Positions 49,138 through 59,129 of a DNA stretch of 64,000 nucleotides are shown one piece after another; the first letter of the stretch is position 1, and each line of letters begins with the position of its first letter. The notes under the pieces are model-generated. The model saw nothing but the letters and a program-made list of their open reading frames with translations, ran no database searches and was not told the origin of the DNA. The DNA lies in IMG/VR virus record IMGVR_UViG_3300024518_001342, positions 1 to 64,000 of that record. One strand, given 5' to 3'. Position numbers and translations under genes: made by a program. The DNA comes from a virus.

Positions 49138-50388
49138 TTAGAATAATCTAAACAACTGTGTCGTTACAGTATTTAAAAAATCGAAGTTAATCTTACCAGC
49201 ACTTTCTGGGTTAGTCAAGGGTAAAAATTTAAATTCTTTATTCCTCACTCTGCGATTAATATAGGCTAGTGCTTTGCTATAATTTTGAAATTTATAAAGC
49301 TGGCTTGCCGTTCGAAAAAGTCGGTCAAAGGTTACTTGCCTCCAAGGTCGGTTCATTTCTTTTCCGCGAATAAATAAATAATACTTGAGCCAATAAAGAT
49401 CATTAAACTCAATGGGCGATACCACATCCACTAAAATTCTTTTGTGGATCATTGTGGATAGGGCGTTCTGTCTATTGGACGAATCTTTTACTACCCTCAC
49501 TTCTGGACGATTAGAAGCATAGGAATTATAAAATTCAACCAAGTATCCTTTTAGTGTCTCGATGTCTGTTTTGTAGGTTGGGGCATAAGCCACACGGAAA
49601 ACATTGTTAAGGGTCAAGCCGTAATTCCGCATATAGTTTTGCATAGCCACAGATCCTAAATCCGCAACGATTCGCCATGGCGCGTTCTTGTCAATAAGAA
49701 ATCCAAATTGTTGGGCAGCTTTAGTAAAGAATGTGAAATTTTTATCTTGAATAAATTTATCATACTTGACAGCATCATCATCGTTTTGTTCAACCGCAAG
49801 ATCAAGCATCAGCCCGCAAGCCAGTGGAGTTCCATAGCGTGAAGAAATAAACGCAGTTTTTGTAAATACAAACTTGGGAGTGATGCGCGAAATGAATCCC
49901 GAAAAAACTCTAAGGAATGAGGCAAAGTTCGTCACCTTGTTGTCAATGGCTTTGTCTGCCATAAAGCCTTCAAAAAAAGCATCGTAAGCAATTTGCATAT
50001 AATTATCAAATTCTATGTCCAGTGAAGTCCAGCCACGATGGGGTTGAAGATCATAATATTCAGTATCTTCTGTTTCGATCCTATTCTGGAATCCTGCTTG
50101 GCCCATGTAGTTTCTTAAATCCGCGAAAGCATCAGCCACAAAGTTCATCACAAAAAGTTCTTCGTTATTGGTCGATGGAACTTGCGACAAGAAGGATGGA
50201 TTAACCGCGATGGGATTTCCAAGAGAATCTACCTTGCCATAATCTTGGCTCACATACCATAGATCAATGGGCTGAACATCATAAACCTGTCCGGGATATG
50301 TTTGGGTTTTATAGAGTTCTCTATTATAAAATAAGCCGTAAGAAGCAAACTTATTACTAGCAACTGATTTATTCCAAGGTATAGCCAT
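49138..50388 (-). CDS. Large structural-looking protein, function unknown
   Basis: The 416-residue protein (MAIPWNKSVASNKFASYGLF...) is rich in aromatic residues and Asn and follows the baseplate genes. A segment AYDAFFEGFMADKAIDNKV and a later KYYLFIRGKEMNRPWRQV stand out. By position it may be a baseplate or tail-completion protein. I do not recognise the family. Confidence 0.5.
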   Translation of the reverse strand: MAIPWNKSVASNKFASYGLFYNRELYKTQTYPGQVYDVQPIDLWYVSQDYGKVDSLGNPIAVNPSFLSQVPSTNNEELFVMNFVADAFADLRNYMGQAGFQNRIETEDTEYYDLQPHRGWTSLDIEFDNYMQIAYDAFFEGFMADKAIDNKVTNFASFLRVFSGFISRITPKFVFTKTAFISSRYGTPLACGLMLDLAVEQNDDDAVKYDKFIQDKNFTFFTKAAQQFGFLIDKNAPWRIVADLGSVAMQNYMRNYGLTLNNVFRVAYAPTYKTDIETLKGYLVEFYNSYASNRPEVRVVKDSSNRQNALSTMIHKRILVDVVSPIEFNDLYWLKYYLFIRGKEMNRPWRQVTFDRLFRTASQLYKFQNYSKALAYINRRVRNKEFKFLPLTNPESAGKINFDFLNTVTTQLFRLF

Positions 50389-50411
50389 TGTTTATTTCTT
50401 CCATTTTTATG

Positions 50412-52979
50412 TTAGCGATACTTCGATATTCCCGTGTTGGGTGGGGTTTTGGGTTTTGGCTTTACTGTAGGATCACTTATTTTTTTATCTCCGTTATCTA
50501 TTCCGGGAGCGGCTTTGTCTCTTGGTGATTGATCTTCTGTTATTGTATCCGCTTTTTTATTTTTCTCGTTACCTAAGCCTTGCAAAATAGTGGTGAGTGA
50601 TGTCTCAAATTTTCCAGACTCAATTGAGCTTTGAACCTTGACGACATTGTAATAGCCACCCACGCCTAGTCTCTGTGCCATTGAATTAGGTTGATTAAGT
50701 CCGCCAATACCAAGACCCTTTGGATCAAGGTAGAGCGTCGTTCCATTAGTAAATAAAGTGTTCCCATATAAAGTGAGATCAGCATTATATTTATTGCTGA
50801 ATAATAAATTCCCTACGGCTCCCCCTGAGTCTACTGTCTTTTGAATATTGGCTTCTCGTTGACCAGGCATATCCTGTCGCTTAAAGGATACACTTTTTAA
50901 TATGCCGCGATCAGCGCCGAGCTGTAAGTGCAAAATGCTATTTTTTTGGTCGGCTTTATAATCTCCTTTCCATTTATAATTTGTTCCTCCCACTGGGTAG
51001 ACAAATAAGTAATTTCTAGATTGGGCACTGTTGCCGGTCCACTTAACTTTCCCACCCACACCATTAAAGATACCACTTCGAACTTTATTCACTCCCCCGG
51101 CCGGGAATGGTTGATCAGGATCACCATACGAGGGAAGCGTCAGCACTTGGGTATTAACTTTTGTGCGGGCTTCGGGAGCCATTTTTCCAAAACAAAGTGG
51201 TGATAAAGAACCTACTAGAAGTTCGGCAATTATGTCCTTCACAAATTGACGAATATTATAGGTTTTCTTTTCGGGCTTGATAACTTTATCTAAAAAGAAA
51301 GATTGGAAATATTCCCACGATATGGGAAAGTCAGCCACATTAACGTTTTGATATTTTTTAGATTCGAAATCATATATTTTTAATTGCCCCACCATGAATC
51401 GCCATATCATGTCGGCTCTATCCCCCTCATCAACTTGATTTTTCCTTACGATCCCAAAGGCGGCTTCTAAAAGATCCCCCATATAAATATAATTGAAAAC
51501 ACGATCAGAAGGATCTTTAGCCTCGGTAATGGTGTCCTGTATATTTTCCGCTGCATCGGCAAGCTGTTCTTTGCGATTATCAATGGTCACAATTGTCTTA
51601 TACCATGGTTGCTCGACTGGGCGGGATGCTGCGTCAGCCAACTCTGCTTGCATACTTGTGGCACTACTAGGTGGGCTAGTTGTTTGGTTGGGGCTAAAGT
51701 CAGGATTAAATAATCGCAGCTCTTTAATAATTTCTCGACGTTGAGTTTGTAACTGCTCAGAAGTAAGACTTCTGTTTTGATATAATTTATTAAGTTTCCC
51801 ATATGCTTCCATTTCTTTGGGGGTGAGCTTGATTGAAAAAAATCTTTTTTGTTTGACGATAGCCGTAAGAAGGCTTTGATATTTTTTGAGGCGAGCAGAC
51901 TGCTCTAAATCAGCAAGCAGAGCTTTTTGCTCTGTAAGTTTCTCTTGGGTATTCTCTATAATGGTCTGGGCACCACTCAAGTCCGCGCTCGCATTGAACG
52001 CGGATTCTAATTTGAAATCATCACTGAAAGGATTCCAAGTGGTATTCTTCGATTTTGTTTCCGCTTCGCTCTCTACTTTTTTAGCTTCGTTTAGGTTCGC
52101 TTCTAAACTTTTAATCTTTGCTTCAATTTTTTTATTTTCATTGTTCTGTGATCGTCCCAAATAAAATAAATCAGATTTAGGAGAAAACATTCCAGCTTCC
52201 AGCGATGCCATAAACTCAATAGAAAGCTCTATGGTTCCGTCCTCGTTGATAGACAATTCGTGGCTCGTTAAATTAAGATATAAACTTATTTGTGACGCCT
52301 CGATTGCTGACTTTAATTCTTTGATCTTAGAGCCCCATATTTCTGGTGTTGTATGGAATGATGAAGGCACAACCCAGCCCACATCGGCACGAATACGATT
52401 GTGCTTATTATCATATTCGGGATTTTCCTTGGTCTTCTTGCGACCAGCAGGACAAATCAATTCATCAAACGATAAACCGTTTCTACTTTTAACGAATAGT
52501 GATTGCATCGAGGGACAACTCAAGACCAGGCTGGCTTTAAAAGACAAACCTTGGTTGGCTGGATTTGTCCCTAGATCTTCCCAGGTAAAACTCTTGAGCC
52601 CCACCGCTATCGGCTTAGTAGATGGATTGATATTGAAATCTTGATACTTGCTATAAGTGGTTTTCGTGCCTGATGCCCCAAGGTTTTCTATAGAGGTGTA
52701 ATCATCAAAATAAAATTCTTTATCAGTGCCGTTGGCATATGACTTATATAGACGGATCTTGGGAACCAAATTAGACATTTGGGCAGTTGTAAGTTCATTT
52801 AAAGCAAATCCATCTTTCTTATTTAGGAGCTTGTTGATAACCTCAGAGGGTTCTTCATTGATTTTTACAAAATTTTCGTAGCCCTGGTCTTTATTGTGGG
52901 CTGTAAAGTTCTTATAGAAATCTAATAAAAAACACTGCGGTGAAAACCGCTTTGGATTTTCTTCTTCGTCATCAGCCAT
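50412..52979 (-). CDS. Large baseplate/tail protein
   Basis: The 855-residue protein lies between the gp53-like wedge gene and other tail genes. It has a beta-rich N-terminal third, a charged coiled-coil part at about residues 275-370 (KIEAKIKSLEANLNEAKK) and a mixed C-terminal part ending in a Pro-rich tail. It is probably part of the baseplate or tail hub, but no domain is recognisable by eye. The ATG at 52979 is 3 bases after the stop of the gene before. Confidence 0.5.
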   Translation of the reverse strand: MADDEEENPKRFSPQCFLLDFYKNFTAHNKDQGYENFVKINEEPSEVINKLLNKKDGFALNELTTAQMSNLVPKIRLYKSYANGTDKEFYFDDYTSIENLGASGTKTTYSKYQDFNINPSTKPIAVGLKSFTWEDLGTNPANQGLSFKASLVLSCPSMQSLFVKSRNGLSFDELICPAGRKKTKENPEYDNKHNRIRADVGWVVPSSFHTTPEIWGSKIKELKSAIEASQISLYLNLTSHELSINEDGTIELSIEFMASLEAGMFSPKSDLFYLGRSQNNENKKIEAKIKSLEANLNEAKKVESEAETKSKNTTWNPFSDDFKLESAFNASADLSGAQTIIENTQEKLTEQKALLADLEQSARLKKYQSLLTAIVKQKRFFSIKLTPKEMEAYGKLNKLYQNRSLTSEQLQTQRREIIKELRLFNPDFSPNQTTSPPSSATSMQAELADAASRPVEQPWYKTIVTIDNRKEQLADAAENIQDTITEAKDPSDRVFNYIYMGDLLEAAFGIVRKNQVDEGDRADMIWRFMVGQLKIYDFESKKYQNVNVADFPISWEYFQSFFLDKVIKPEKKTYNIRQFVKDIIAELLVGSLSPLCFGKMAPEARTKVNTQVLTLPSYGDPDQPFPAGGVNKVRSGIFNGVGGKVKWTGNSAQSRNYLFVYPVGGTNYKWKGDYKADQKNSILHLQLGADRGILKSVSFKRQDMPGQREANIQKTVDSGGAVGNLLFSNKYNADLTLYGNTLFTNGTTLYLDPKGLGIGGLNQPNSMAQRLGVGGYYNVVKVQSSIESGKFETSLTTILQGLGNEKNKKADTITEDQSPRDKAAPGIDNGDKKISDPTVKPKPKTPPNTGISKYR

Positions 52980-52981
52980 GA

Positions 52982-53320
52982 CTACACTCCTAACATTCTA
53001 AGTATTTTATCTAAGGGCAGTGGGATCTGAAGTGTGTCTCCGATTTGAACTTGGGCTTCTGTTGGTGTCTGATTATACCACGCGATGACCCACCACAAAG
53101 TAGAGTCACCATAATATTTATAAGCCAACTTGTAAAATCGATCTCCCAAGGACCAAGTGTGTCCCACTAGCTCTAACTCGCTCACCTCTTGTGCGGTAGG
53201 ATGAATAAGATTGGGTGAAAAGTATTGTCTTATAAATCGAACACCCTTTTCTTTTAGGATCAATTCATATTGTTCAAGATCGTTTATACCGATTGAGGTT
53301 CCAGCATATCGTGAAGTCAT
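52982..53320 (-). CDS. gp53/LysM-like baseplate wedge protein
   Basis: The 112-residue protein contains a LysM-like region: HTWSLGDRFYKLAYKYYGD, STLWWVIAWYN and VQIGDTLQIPLP. T4 gp53, a baseplate wedge part, has the same LysM-related plan, and small proteins of this kind stand next to tail genes in many contractile-tail phages. It starts on the stop of the gene before (shared base, TAATG). Confidence 0.7.
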   Translation of the reverse strand: MTSRYAGTSIGINDLEQYELILKEKGVRFIRQYFSPNLIHPTAQEVSELELVGHTWSLGDRFYKLAYKYYGDSTLWWVIAWYNQTPTEAQVQIGDTLQIPLPLDKILRMLGV

Positions 53321-54168
53321 TACGAATTATCTCCCATTTTTTTGGATGCCGCGATATCATTTCGCATAACATAAGATTGGTCGTTAGGGGCGTTAGCCAA
53401 GTCAGTTGCAAAGACATTAACAGAGCCATTAGCATTATTGATTGTAGTGGGAGGATTTCCAGGCGCAACGTTTACGGGAGGTTTTGCCCCAGATTTCACG
53501 CCATATGGAAACGCATCAAATGGAGGTGGTGTTTTGGCTCCTTTGTTGGAGTTTTTCCACCCTAGTTTATGTTGATGAAGAACAGTGAAGTCAGCACTAA
53601 ACTTTAAAGTCTTTGGAAACAGCTTGTGGTTATCAACGCCGGTCATCCCCCCGCCAAGAGAAGTAGGCTGGAAGAATCCTATATCCAAATCTGGTTCAAA
53701 AGTAAATCCTGCGATTGTTCCGAGCAACCCCGCAGATTGAGCATTCCCGCTGTTTGCTTCGGGAGCACTAGAGTCTTGGATAAGATTTAAAAATTTGATC
53801 TTAAACATAGGTGGAGATTTCATTAGTGTAGCTCCGCCGTCGCCATCCTCGTATTCTGGATATAACATTTTGAGAAGCAACGAGGCTTTACGCATGTTAT
53901 CTTTTGCTTCCTCAAAGGAAGACGCCGGTACATCCCAACCTAATGAAATTTTTCTGCTAGTGCTTTTAAAGGTCTGGATAGGGTCCATTCGACCAAACAC
54001 TGTTTCTGAATTCCAATCGGAGGTATACTGATCGCTGAAGGCTGTGACATATGCTTTGAACTTAACACTGTTTTTAGTGGGTACATGATAAATATCAATA
54101 TATTGATCCAGCCGATTGGCGAGTCCATTGGTTTGTGGATCTCCGTTTTTAAATAATTCTTTTGTCAT
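53320..54168 (-). CDS. Tail/baseplate structural protein
   Basis: The 282-residue protein reads VKFKAYVTAFSDQYTSDWN, VFGRMDPIQTFKSTSR and ISLGWDVPASSFEEAKDNM near the start, a pattern I associate with tail-tube-related baseplate proteins of T4-like aquatic phages. The C-terminal third is Pro/Asn-rich. By position between the tape measure and gp53-like genes it should sit at the baseplate or tube start. No closer assignment. Confidence 0.5.
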   Translation of the reverse strand: MTKELFKNGDPQTNGLANRLDQYIDIYHVPTKNSVKFKAYVTAFSDQYTSDWNSETVFGRMDPIQTFKSTSRKISLGWDVPASSFEEAKDNMRKASLLLKMLYPEYEDGDGGATLMKSPPMFKIKFLNLIQDSSAPEANSGNAQSAGLLGTIAGFTFEPDLDIGFFQPTSLGGGMTGVDNHKLFPKTLKFSADFTVLHQHKLGWKNSNKGAKTPPPFDAFPYGVKSGAKPPVNVAPGNPPTTINNANGSVNVFATDLANAPNDQSYVMRNDIAASKKMGDNS

Positions 54169-54194
54169 AATCTATTATAAACCTTCTTGGATAA

Positions 54195-56945
54195 TTATCC
54201 CAACTTATTTAAATCTTGCTCCTTTTCAAATATGTTAACAACTGCTCTCGCAAAAACATCCTTATTTAATTTCAATACGATTTCTCTATTACCGCTGTCA
54301 CCACCGGCACTAGCGGCCGTGCCTGTAATATTGTTGGTGGTCGTTGTGGTTCCGCCACCGCCAGCAGGGGATGGCGCGAAAGCTTGTGCCATGGTAGTAA
54401 GAGCTTGCGCGGCGTCGGGCTCTCTAGCAATCGCAACTATAGTCTCTCTAGTTTCTAACATCGCTTTACCAAATGCAACCGCACTGTCTAAGGTGATCGA
54501 GCCTAATCCTTGTGCCATGTCTGCGACAGCCCGCAATTCATCGGTCTTGATAAAGGACAGTGCTATCGCCAAAGCAAGGATTCCCAAAGTTAATATCGCC
54601 AGCACATCAATAATAGGCAACATAACAAAAGATAATAATCCCAAACTACCAAAGGCAATTGTCAACATTCCCACGGCGAGGGCTGCGGTTATAAGACTTG
54701 CGCCTATCCCCGCTAGAATAACAAACTGAGGAACCATAATAGAAAGACCATATGCTGCGAGCGCGATGCCTATACCCATCATCAAGAAAGCCGCGCCGAA
54801 AGCAAGCATACCTGCGACGGCAGTTGGTCCACCACCACTCAACATAAAAAAGGCGATGGCTACCATCGCGCCAAGAAATAGTAAAAGACCAAGAGTTGCA
54901 GCGATCAATTGTTCGCCAGTCAATGCCGCGAAAGATTTAACAAATTCCGCAAGACCAAGAGCGGCGATGGCAATACCTCCGCCGACCATCAACATCGCAG
55001 CACCAAAAGCCAAAAAGCCTTTTGCGTTTCTCTTGAGAATTGCCCCCAGCTTTGCAAGAAACTTTAAAAAACCCCCACCAGTGTTTTGAGTTTTCTTATT
55101 TTGGTCTGCTGCTTTCTTTTCTGCTTCAGTTAGTTCTTCAGTTGATTTCTTCAGCAACTTATTCATTATGAGTTCTTTTTTACTATCAGCAGTCTTGAGT
55201 GCAGCCCAAAAGGATTTTATTTTATCAAGCGTAATGGCGATACCTGACAGCACGTTAAAGGCGGCTTGGGCTTTAGAAGCAATAAACATGATTGATACTA
55301 GAGCGAGCATAGTGGGGATAAAAGCTCCTTGAAAAAATTGATCCGTTGCCATAATAACATCCAATAACCAATGCACTGTATTAATAACAGGAGTCATCGC
55401 CACCGCGAATCTCTCCATAATTATCTTAACCTTTTCTGATGCGGTCGATGCGCTGGCAGCTTGCTTCGCCAATTCTTTATCCGCCAAAGCCATTTTCTCC
55501 GCAGCACCAGCAGCGTTTTCCATTTGTTGTGCTGTGGTTCCAAAAAGTTTTCCAGCTTCATTGACATCACTGATGCCCGCAGCGGCAGCTACCGTTTGTT
55601 TCTCAAATTTGTTCATGGACTCCCACGACTTTCCAGATGCCGCGACAGATTGTTGAAGTATTTTAATACGCTCGTCTTCACTCGCAGTTAAGAGTTCGAT
55701 GCTATTGAGTTGAGTTCCTAAAACCGCATTAAGTTTTCCGGCTGCTTCAGCCGCACCCTCAAAAGTATCAAATTGATTAGCAATTCCAAGTAAGGCTCCC
55801 ATCTCAATTCCAGTTGCTTTGGATTGGGCTGCAAGTTTTCTAAATATTTGAACACCGGCTTCGCCGTGAGCAGATAGAACAGGGGCAGCGGAAGCAAAGT
55901 CAGCAGCCATCTTTTGTTGTGAAACACCCAAGGCTTGCGCCGTGGCTGCAATTTCTTTTGTTGCTTTGTCCGCTTCTTTCGCATTCATACCCATTGACTT
56001 TGTGAGGATATCTAAATTACCTGCGCTGGTTTGGGCGTCAACGCCTAACTTATTCATTATAGCTGTAGTATTTGTTAGGACTTGCTGATCAGCTTTGTTC
56101 ATTGTATTGAACGAAGACATACCAGAGTGCAACGCCAAGATTGATTGTTGAGCGTCTTTCATCGAAACACCGGCAGCGACAGTTTGATCGGTGGTGTTCG
56201 CCATAAGACCACCATATTGTTCTAGGGATGCACCAGCTTTAGCAAGGTCTGCGCGGAAGTTGTCCATACTAAGGAATGCCGCCATAGAGGATTCTTTGAC
56301 TTTCGCAAATAATCCTGCCATTACATTTGCGGGTTTGAGGGCAGTCGCCAAGCCTTTGCCAATGTTGGATATGACCCCTTCCATTCCCCCGGTATGTTCG
56401 GAGGCTAGAAGTAATTGACCGACGAAGCCTTTGGAAGCGTCCACAGAACCAAGAAGACCAGAAACGGTATCTGCCACTTTTCCTTCTACTGCGTCATATG
56501 CCTCCGCTTGATCTTGATGAAGTTTTAGTTTTTCGCGCTCTAACTTAAGTTCGTCTTGGAGTTCCTTCTTGCGATTTATTATTTGATCTTCTGTTTGCTT
56601 GCCCAGTTTAACTGATTCCACAAGAGCTATAAGTTCAGCTTCTTTGAGTTTTACTATTGATTCTTGTTGGGCTATAAGGGTGTCTTGTAAACCTTCGCGA
56701 TCACCATCCAGTTGGGCGATCTTTTCCATAATCGCGTGGTTTTGTGTAGCGTTCTCAAGTTCTTTTTCGGCTAGTTCAAGTCGATCTGTGGCTGACTTAT
56801 TGATCTCGTCTGATAGAGATAAAATCTTTTCTTTGAGGGCTTTGGTGCCTTCGTCTTTCTCTAAGCCCTTCTTTTTGAGTTTTTCATACTCTAGGGTGAG
56901 CCTATTTAGTTCTTTTTGTTGTGTGACTTTGTTGTCGTTAGCCAT
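54195..56945 (-). CDS. Tail tape measure protein
   Basis: The 916-residue protein has the expected layout: a long coiled coil at the N-terminus (residues 1-150), an Ala/Met/Gly-rich helical middle with many TMP-like repeats, then several hydrophobic segments at about residues 550-590 and 650-800 (such as GFLAFGAAMLMVGGGIAIA). The length sets tail length in such phages, and the hydrophobic part may insert in the host membrane during DNA entry. No lytic domain is seen. It is in a unit that begins at the box at 57352. Confidence 0.8.
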   Translation of the reverse strand: MANDNKVTQQKELNRLTLEYEKLKKKGLEKDEGTKALKEKILSLSDEINKSATDRLELAEKELENATQNHAIMEKIAQLDGDREGLQDTLIAQQESIVKLKEAELIALVESVKLGKQTEDQIINRKKELQDELKLEREKLKLHQDQAEAYDAVEGKVADTVSGLLGSVDASKGFVGQLLLASEHTGGMEGVISNIGKGLATALKPANVMAGLFAKVKESSMAAFLSMDNFRADLAKAGASLEQYGGLMANTTDQTVAAGVSMKDAQQSILALHSGMSSFNTMNKADQQVLTNTTAIMNKLGVDAQTSAGNLDILTKSMGMNAKEADKATKEIAATAQALGVSQQKMAADFASAAPVLSAHGEAGVQIFRKLAAQSKATGIEMGALLGIANQFDTFEGAAEAAGKLNAVLGTQLNSIELLTASEDERIKILQQSVAASGKSWESMNKFEKQTVAAAAGISDVNEAGKLFGTTAQQMENAAGAAEKMALADKELAKQAASASTASEKVKIIMERFAVAMTPVINTVHWLLDVIMATDQFFQGAFIPTMLALVSIMFIASKAQAAFNVLSGIAITLDKIKSFWAALKTADSKKELIMNKLLKKSTEELTEAEKKAADQNKKTQNTGGGFLKFLAKLGAILKRNAKGFLAFGAAMLMVGGGIAIAALGLAEFVKSFAALTGEQLIAATLGLLLFLGAMVAIAFFMLSGGGPTAVAGMLAFGAAFLMMGIGIALAAYGLSIMVPQFVILAGIGASLITAALAVGMLTIAFGSLGLLSFVMLPIIDVLAILTLGILALAIALSFIKTDELRAVADMAQGLGSITLDSAVAFGKAMLETRETIVAIAREPDAAQALTTMAQAFAPSPAGGGGTTTTTNNITGTAASAGGDSGNREIVLKLNKDVFARAVVNIFEKEQDLNKLG

Positions 56946-56988
56946 AACTCAATACCCCCTTTGATGAAATTAAAAATACAAATACACT

Positions 56989-57321
56989 TTATTTAAACGG
57001 CCAAGGTATTCCAGTTTGTCGTGTAAAGTTTGTTGCCGCTTTATTGAGTTGCGACTTGCTGCGATAGGTGTGAGGATTATCCAAGCCAAATTTCATAGCT
57101 TGCTCCATATATTTCTTTTCTTTACCAATTGTGTCGGTGAAGTGTTTTATTTGACTTCGGCTTCCTCTAACGCTTACGGGCATTGAACCCCCGCCAAACA
57201 TACTTTTGAGAATAGACTTTATTCCAAATCCCATCATCTTGAGCCAACTCTCATCAAGCTCATTTCCTTTTGATAAATCTATAACAATTTCTGATATTTC
57301 TTCTTCGTTTAGCTCGCCCAT
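56989..57321 (-). CDS. Small tail-region protein, function unknown
   Basis: The ATG at 57321 has a strong GGAGGGG site, giving 110 residues. The first part is acidic (LNEEEISEIVIDL) and the C-terminal part basic. It stands first in the unit with the tape measure gene, a position often held by tail assembly chaperones, but the sequence itself does not show this. A longer frame up to 57387 would read through the promoter box. Confidence 0.55.
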   Translation of the reverse strand: MGELNEEEISEIVIDLSKGNELDESWLKMMGFGIKSILKSMFGGGSMPVSVRGSRSQIKHFTDTIGKEKKYMEQAMKFGLDNPHTYRSKSQLNKAATNFTRQTGIPWPFK

Positions 57322-57351
57322 AATAAACCCCTCCGTAACCTTATGTAGTAA

Positions 57352-57359
57352 TAAATAGT
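57352..57359 (-). promoter_or_regulatory. ACTATTTA box of the tape-measure unit
   Basis: The box is placed between the terminator at 57368-57407 and the ATG at 57321, 30 bases before it, with a full leader and ribosome binding site. This terminator-box-ribosome site order is the clearest case of the box acting as a promoter. Confidence 0.7.
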
Positions 57360-57367
57360 GTAAAAAA

Positions 57368-57407
57368 CAAATAAAAAGCCCCCGCATAACAACTATGCAG
57401 AGGCTTT
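57368..57407 (-). terminator. Intrinsic terminator after the hub genes
   Basis: Fourteen-base-pair stem (57375-57388 with 57394-57407, two wobble pairs), a 5-base loop, and a T-rich tail (TTATTTG) in the minus direction. It ends the sheath-tube-hub unit. Confidence 0.8.
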
Positions 57408-57416
57408 ATCAATCTC

Positions 57417-57602
57417 TTATCTTCGAGAGCCGGATTTCGCTTTGCGTTCGGCTGCATCGTATTGCTTTTTCTCGTCCTCAAATTGCTTCTGAAGTCTTTT
57501 TATAAACCACAAACGCAATCCAATCGGCAAACTATATGCTTCAATGAATGACCAACCTCCATGATATTTAAGCATGAAGAATTGCTCATAAACATTTTCC
57601 AT
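57417..57602 (-). CDS. Small protein after the gp26-like hub gene
   Basis: The ATG at 57602 comes 4 bases after the stop of the gp26-like gene and gives 61 residues: MENVYEQFFMLKYHGGWSF, then SLPIGLRLWFIKRLQKQ. Proteins with the YEQFF..KYHG.WS..EAY pattern stand at the same place in other T4-like phages, as I recall, and are likely part of or chaperones for baseplate assembly. The end is basic. Confidence 0.6.
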   Translation of the reverse strand: MENVYEQFFMLKYHGGWSFIEAYSLPIGLRLWFIKRLQKQFEDEKKQYDAAERKAKSGSRR

Positions 57603-57606
57603 ATAG

Positions 57607-58461
57607 TTATTCGTTAGGCCAAAAAAAGCTGACCGAAAAGGGCATGTCAAGAGATGTGTCAACGCCGCACGATTCGCATCCATATACATGTTTCATATCA
57701 ACATTGGGAACAACTCTATTATAAGCCGCTCTTAGGAACTTGGAATCTAGTGCGGGCATTTGATCAATAAATCTCTCAACCACCGCCCGGTCTGCTTCTC
57801 CGTTAAGAGAAACAATTAAAGTCTTGACTAATTCAGTCAGTGTATTTTCTGGAAGGTTATGTTTCTTCCGTTTGGCTGAAGTTGCTTCAAGCCTCTTTTC
57901 GTCTTTGCCTGTCACCAATCTACATTGGGCGATGACCTTTGTTTTAGGCAAAGTAATATTAAATGTTCCATCTGGTGAAATCTTTATATCTTCATAGGGC
58001 TCTGCTAAACCTTTTTCAAGAATTGCATTTAGATCAAACTCATTCTCTGCTGTGTTTCCACAGGATGGACACGTTACATTTGTTTTATATTCAGGACCAT
58101 AGCCGCTAATGCGAGACGCAATAATAATAGCGTTTTTATCTCCTACAAATAAATCCTCAACTTTAATATTTTTATCTACCAAAATGTTTGCTAACATTCG
58201 GTCTACTGCAATACCTTTCTTGAGTAATGTTTTAGAAGTTAGAATATCTTCGTCCTTTGCCGTCATGTAACGAATTTCTACAGTGTCTTGATTAAATAGT
58301 GGATGCCCTTCAGGATAAAACTTACCCTGTGTTGGGAGATCCACAAATTCTGTGGGAGTTACAAATTGTAAAGGGGAATTATTTCCACTGGTTGTTGCCG
58401 AAATTGGCGGAGCTTGTCCTTCATCTATAATACCGAGTCGTTCCTCGTTATTTCGTGACAT
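57607..58461 (-). CDS. gp26-like baseplate hub assembly protein
   Basis: The 284-residue protein has a pattern shared with T4-like gp26-type hub proteins: VDLPTQGKFYPEGHPL, VEIRYMTAKDEDIL, and a zinc ribbon (CPSCGN and CESCG, about 110 residues apart). The middle (KDEKRLEATSAKRKK) is basic. It acts in assembly of the baseplate hub; the T4 protein is not always kept in the mature particle. The place between the tube and tape-measure genes fits. Confidence 0.6.
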   Translation of the reverse strand: MSRNNEERLGIIDEGQAPPISATTSGNNSPLQFVTPTEFVDLPTQGKFYPEGHPLFNQDTVEIRYMTAKDEDILTSKTLLKKGIAVDRMLANILVDKNIKVEDLFVGDKNAIIIASRISGYGPEYKTNVTCPSCGNTAENEFDLNAILEKGLAEPYEDIKISPDGTFNITLPKTKVIAQCRLVTGKDEKRLEATSAKRKKHNLPENTLTELVKTLIVSLNGEADRAVVERFIDQMPALDSKFLRAAYNRVVPNVDMKHVYGCESCGVDTSLDMPFSVSFFWPNE

Positions 58462-58490
58462 ATATACCTCTCATATGTTATGTTAAAATT

Positions 58491-59084
58491 CTAGAATCCT
58501 AGAATATCTTTAAGTCCTTTGCTATTGGTTCCACCGGAGCTACGAAGCGATGCATTATCATATCGAAGTGATACCTCAACGTTTAGCATGTCTTCGCTAT
58601 CATAATCCAGTTCGCCAAACTTCACATCCTTGAACCAAGCATTGTTCAATGTCCAAACTTCGCGTTCGTCTCCATCAGAATCAAGTTGAACAATCTCAAC
58701 CTGTCCCATCGCAGCAGTTGCACTCTTTTTTGAAATCGTGCCCAAATTAGGGCCAGGACCGTCCGGGTTCGCAGGGAGCGTATATCCCATTTGCTTAAAG
58801 AGTTCGACCATGGCTACTGTACCATCAGCCATCCCTAGGGTGTCCACAATGGTGAAAGCAACTTCGTTCCACTGAACCTTGCCAGGAAAATAAAATGAAT
58901 GGTTCAAATATTTGTGTTCGCTTTCAGTTACGGTGAAAGCTGGCTTAGTTACCTTTTTTACAAGAAACTGTTTGATGCCAAACGTTTCGGTTCCCGCTAC
59001 CCGTAAAACAAACTTAAATCCTCGTTTCGGTTCTAGAGCTGGATTTTGCCAAAAATCTGTTCCGCCTCCTATTGTTCCTGCCAT
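58491..59084 (-). CDS. Tail tube protein (gp19-like)
   Basis: The 197-residue protein has the size and pattern of T4 gp19: an N-terminal part reading NPALEPKRGFKFVLRVAG, VTKPAFTVTESEHKYLNHSF, FYFPGKVQWNEVAFTIVD and a C-terminal SLRYDNASL. It forms the inner tube through which DNA passes. It follows the sheath gene, the usual order, with 45 bases between. Confidence 0.85.
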   Translation of the reverse strand: MAGTIGGGTDFWQNPALEPKRGFKFVLRVAGTETFGIKQFLVKKVTKPAFTVTESEHKYLNHSFYFPGKVQWNEVAFTIVDTLGMADGTVAMVELFKQMGYTLPANPDGPGPNLGTISKKSATAAMGQVEIVQLDSDGDEREVWTLNNAWFKDVKFGELDYDSEDMLNVEVSLRYDNASLRSSGGTNSKGLKDILGF

Positions 59085-59129
59085 TTATCTAATTCTCCTT
59101 ACTTTTCTAATTAGTATCATTATTTAGTT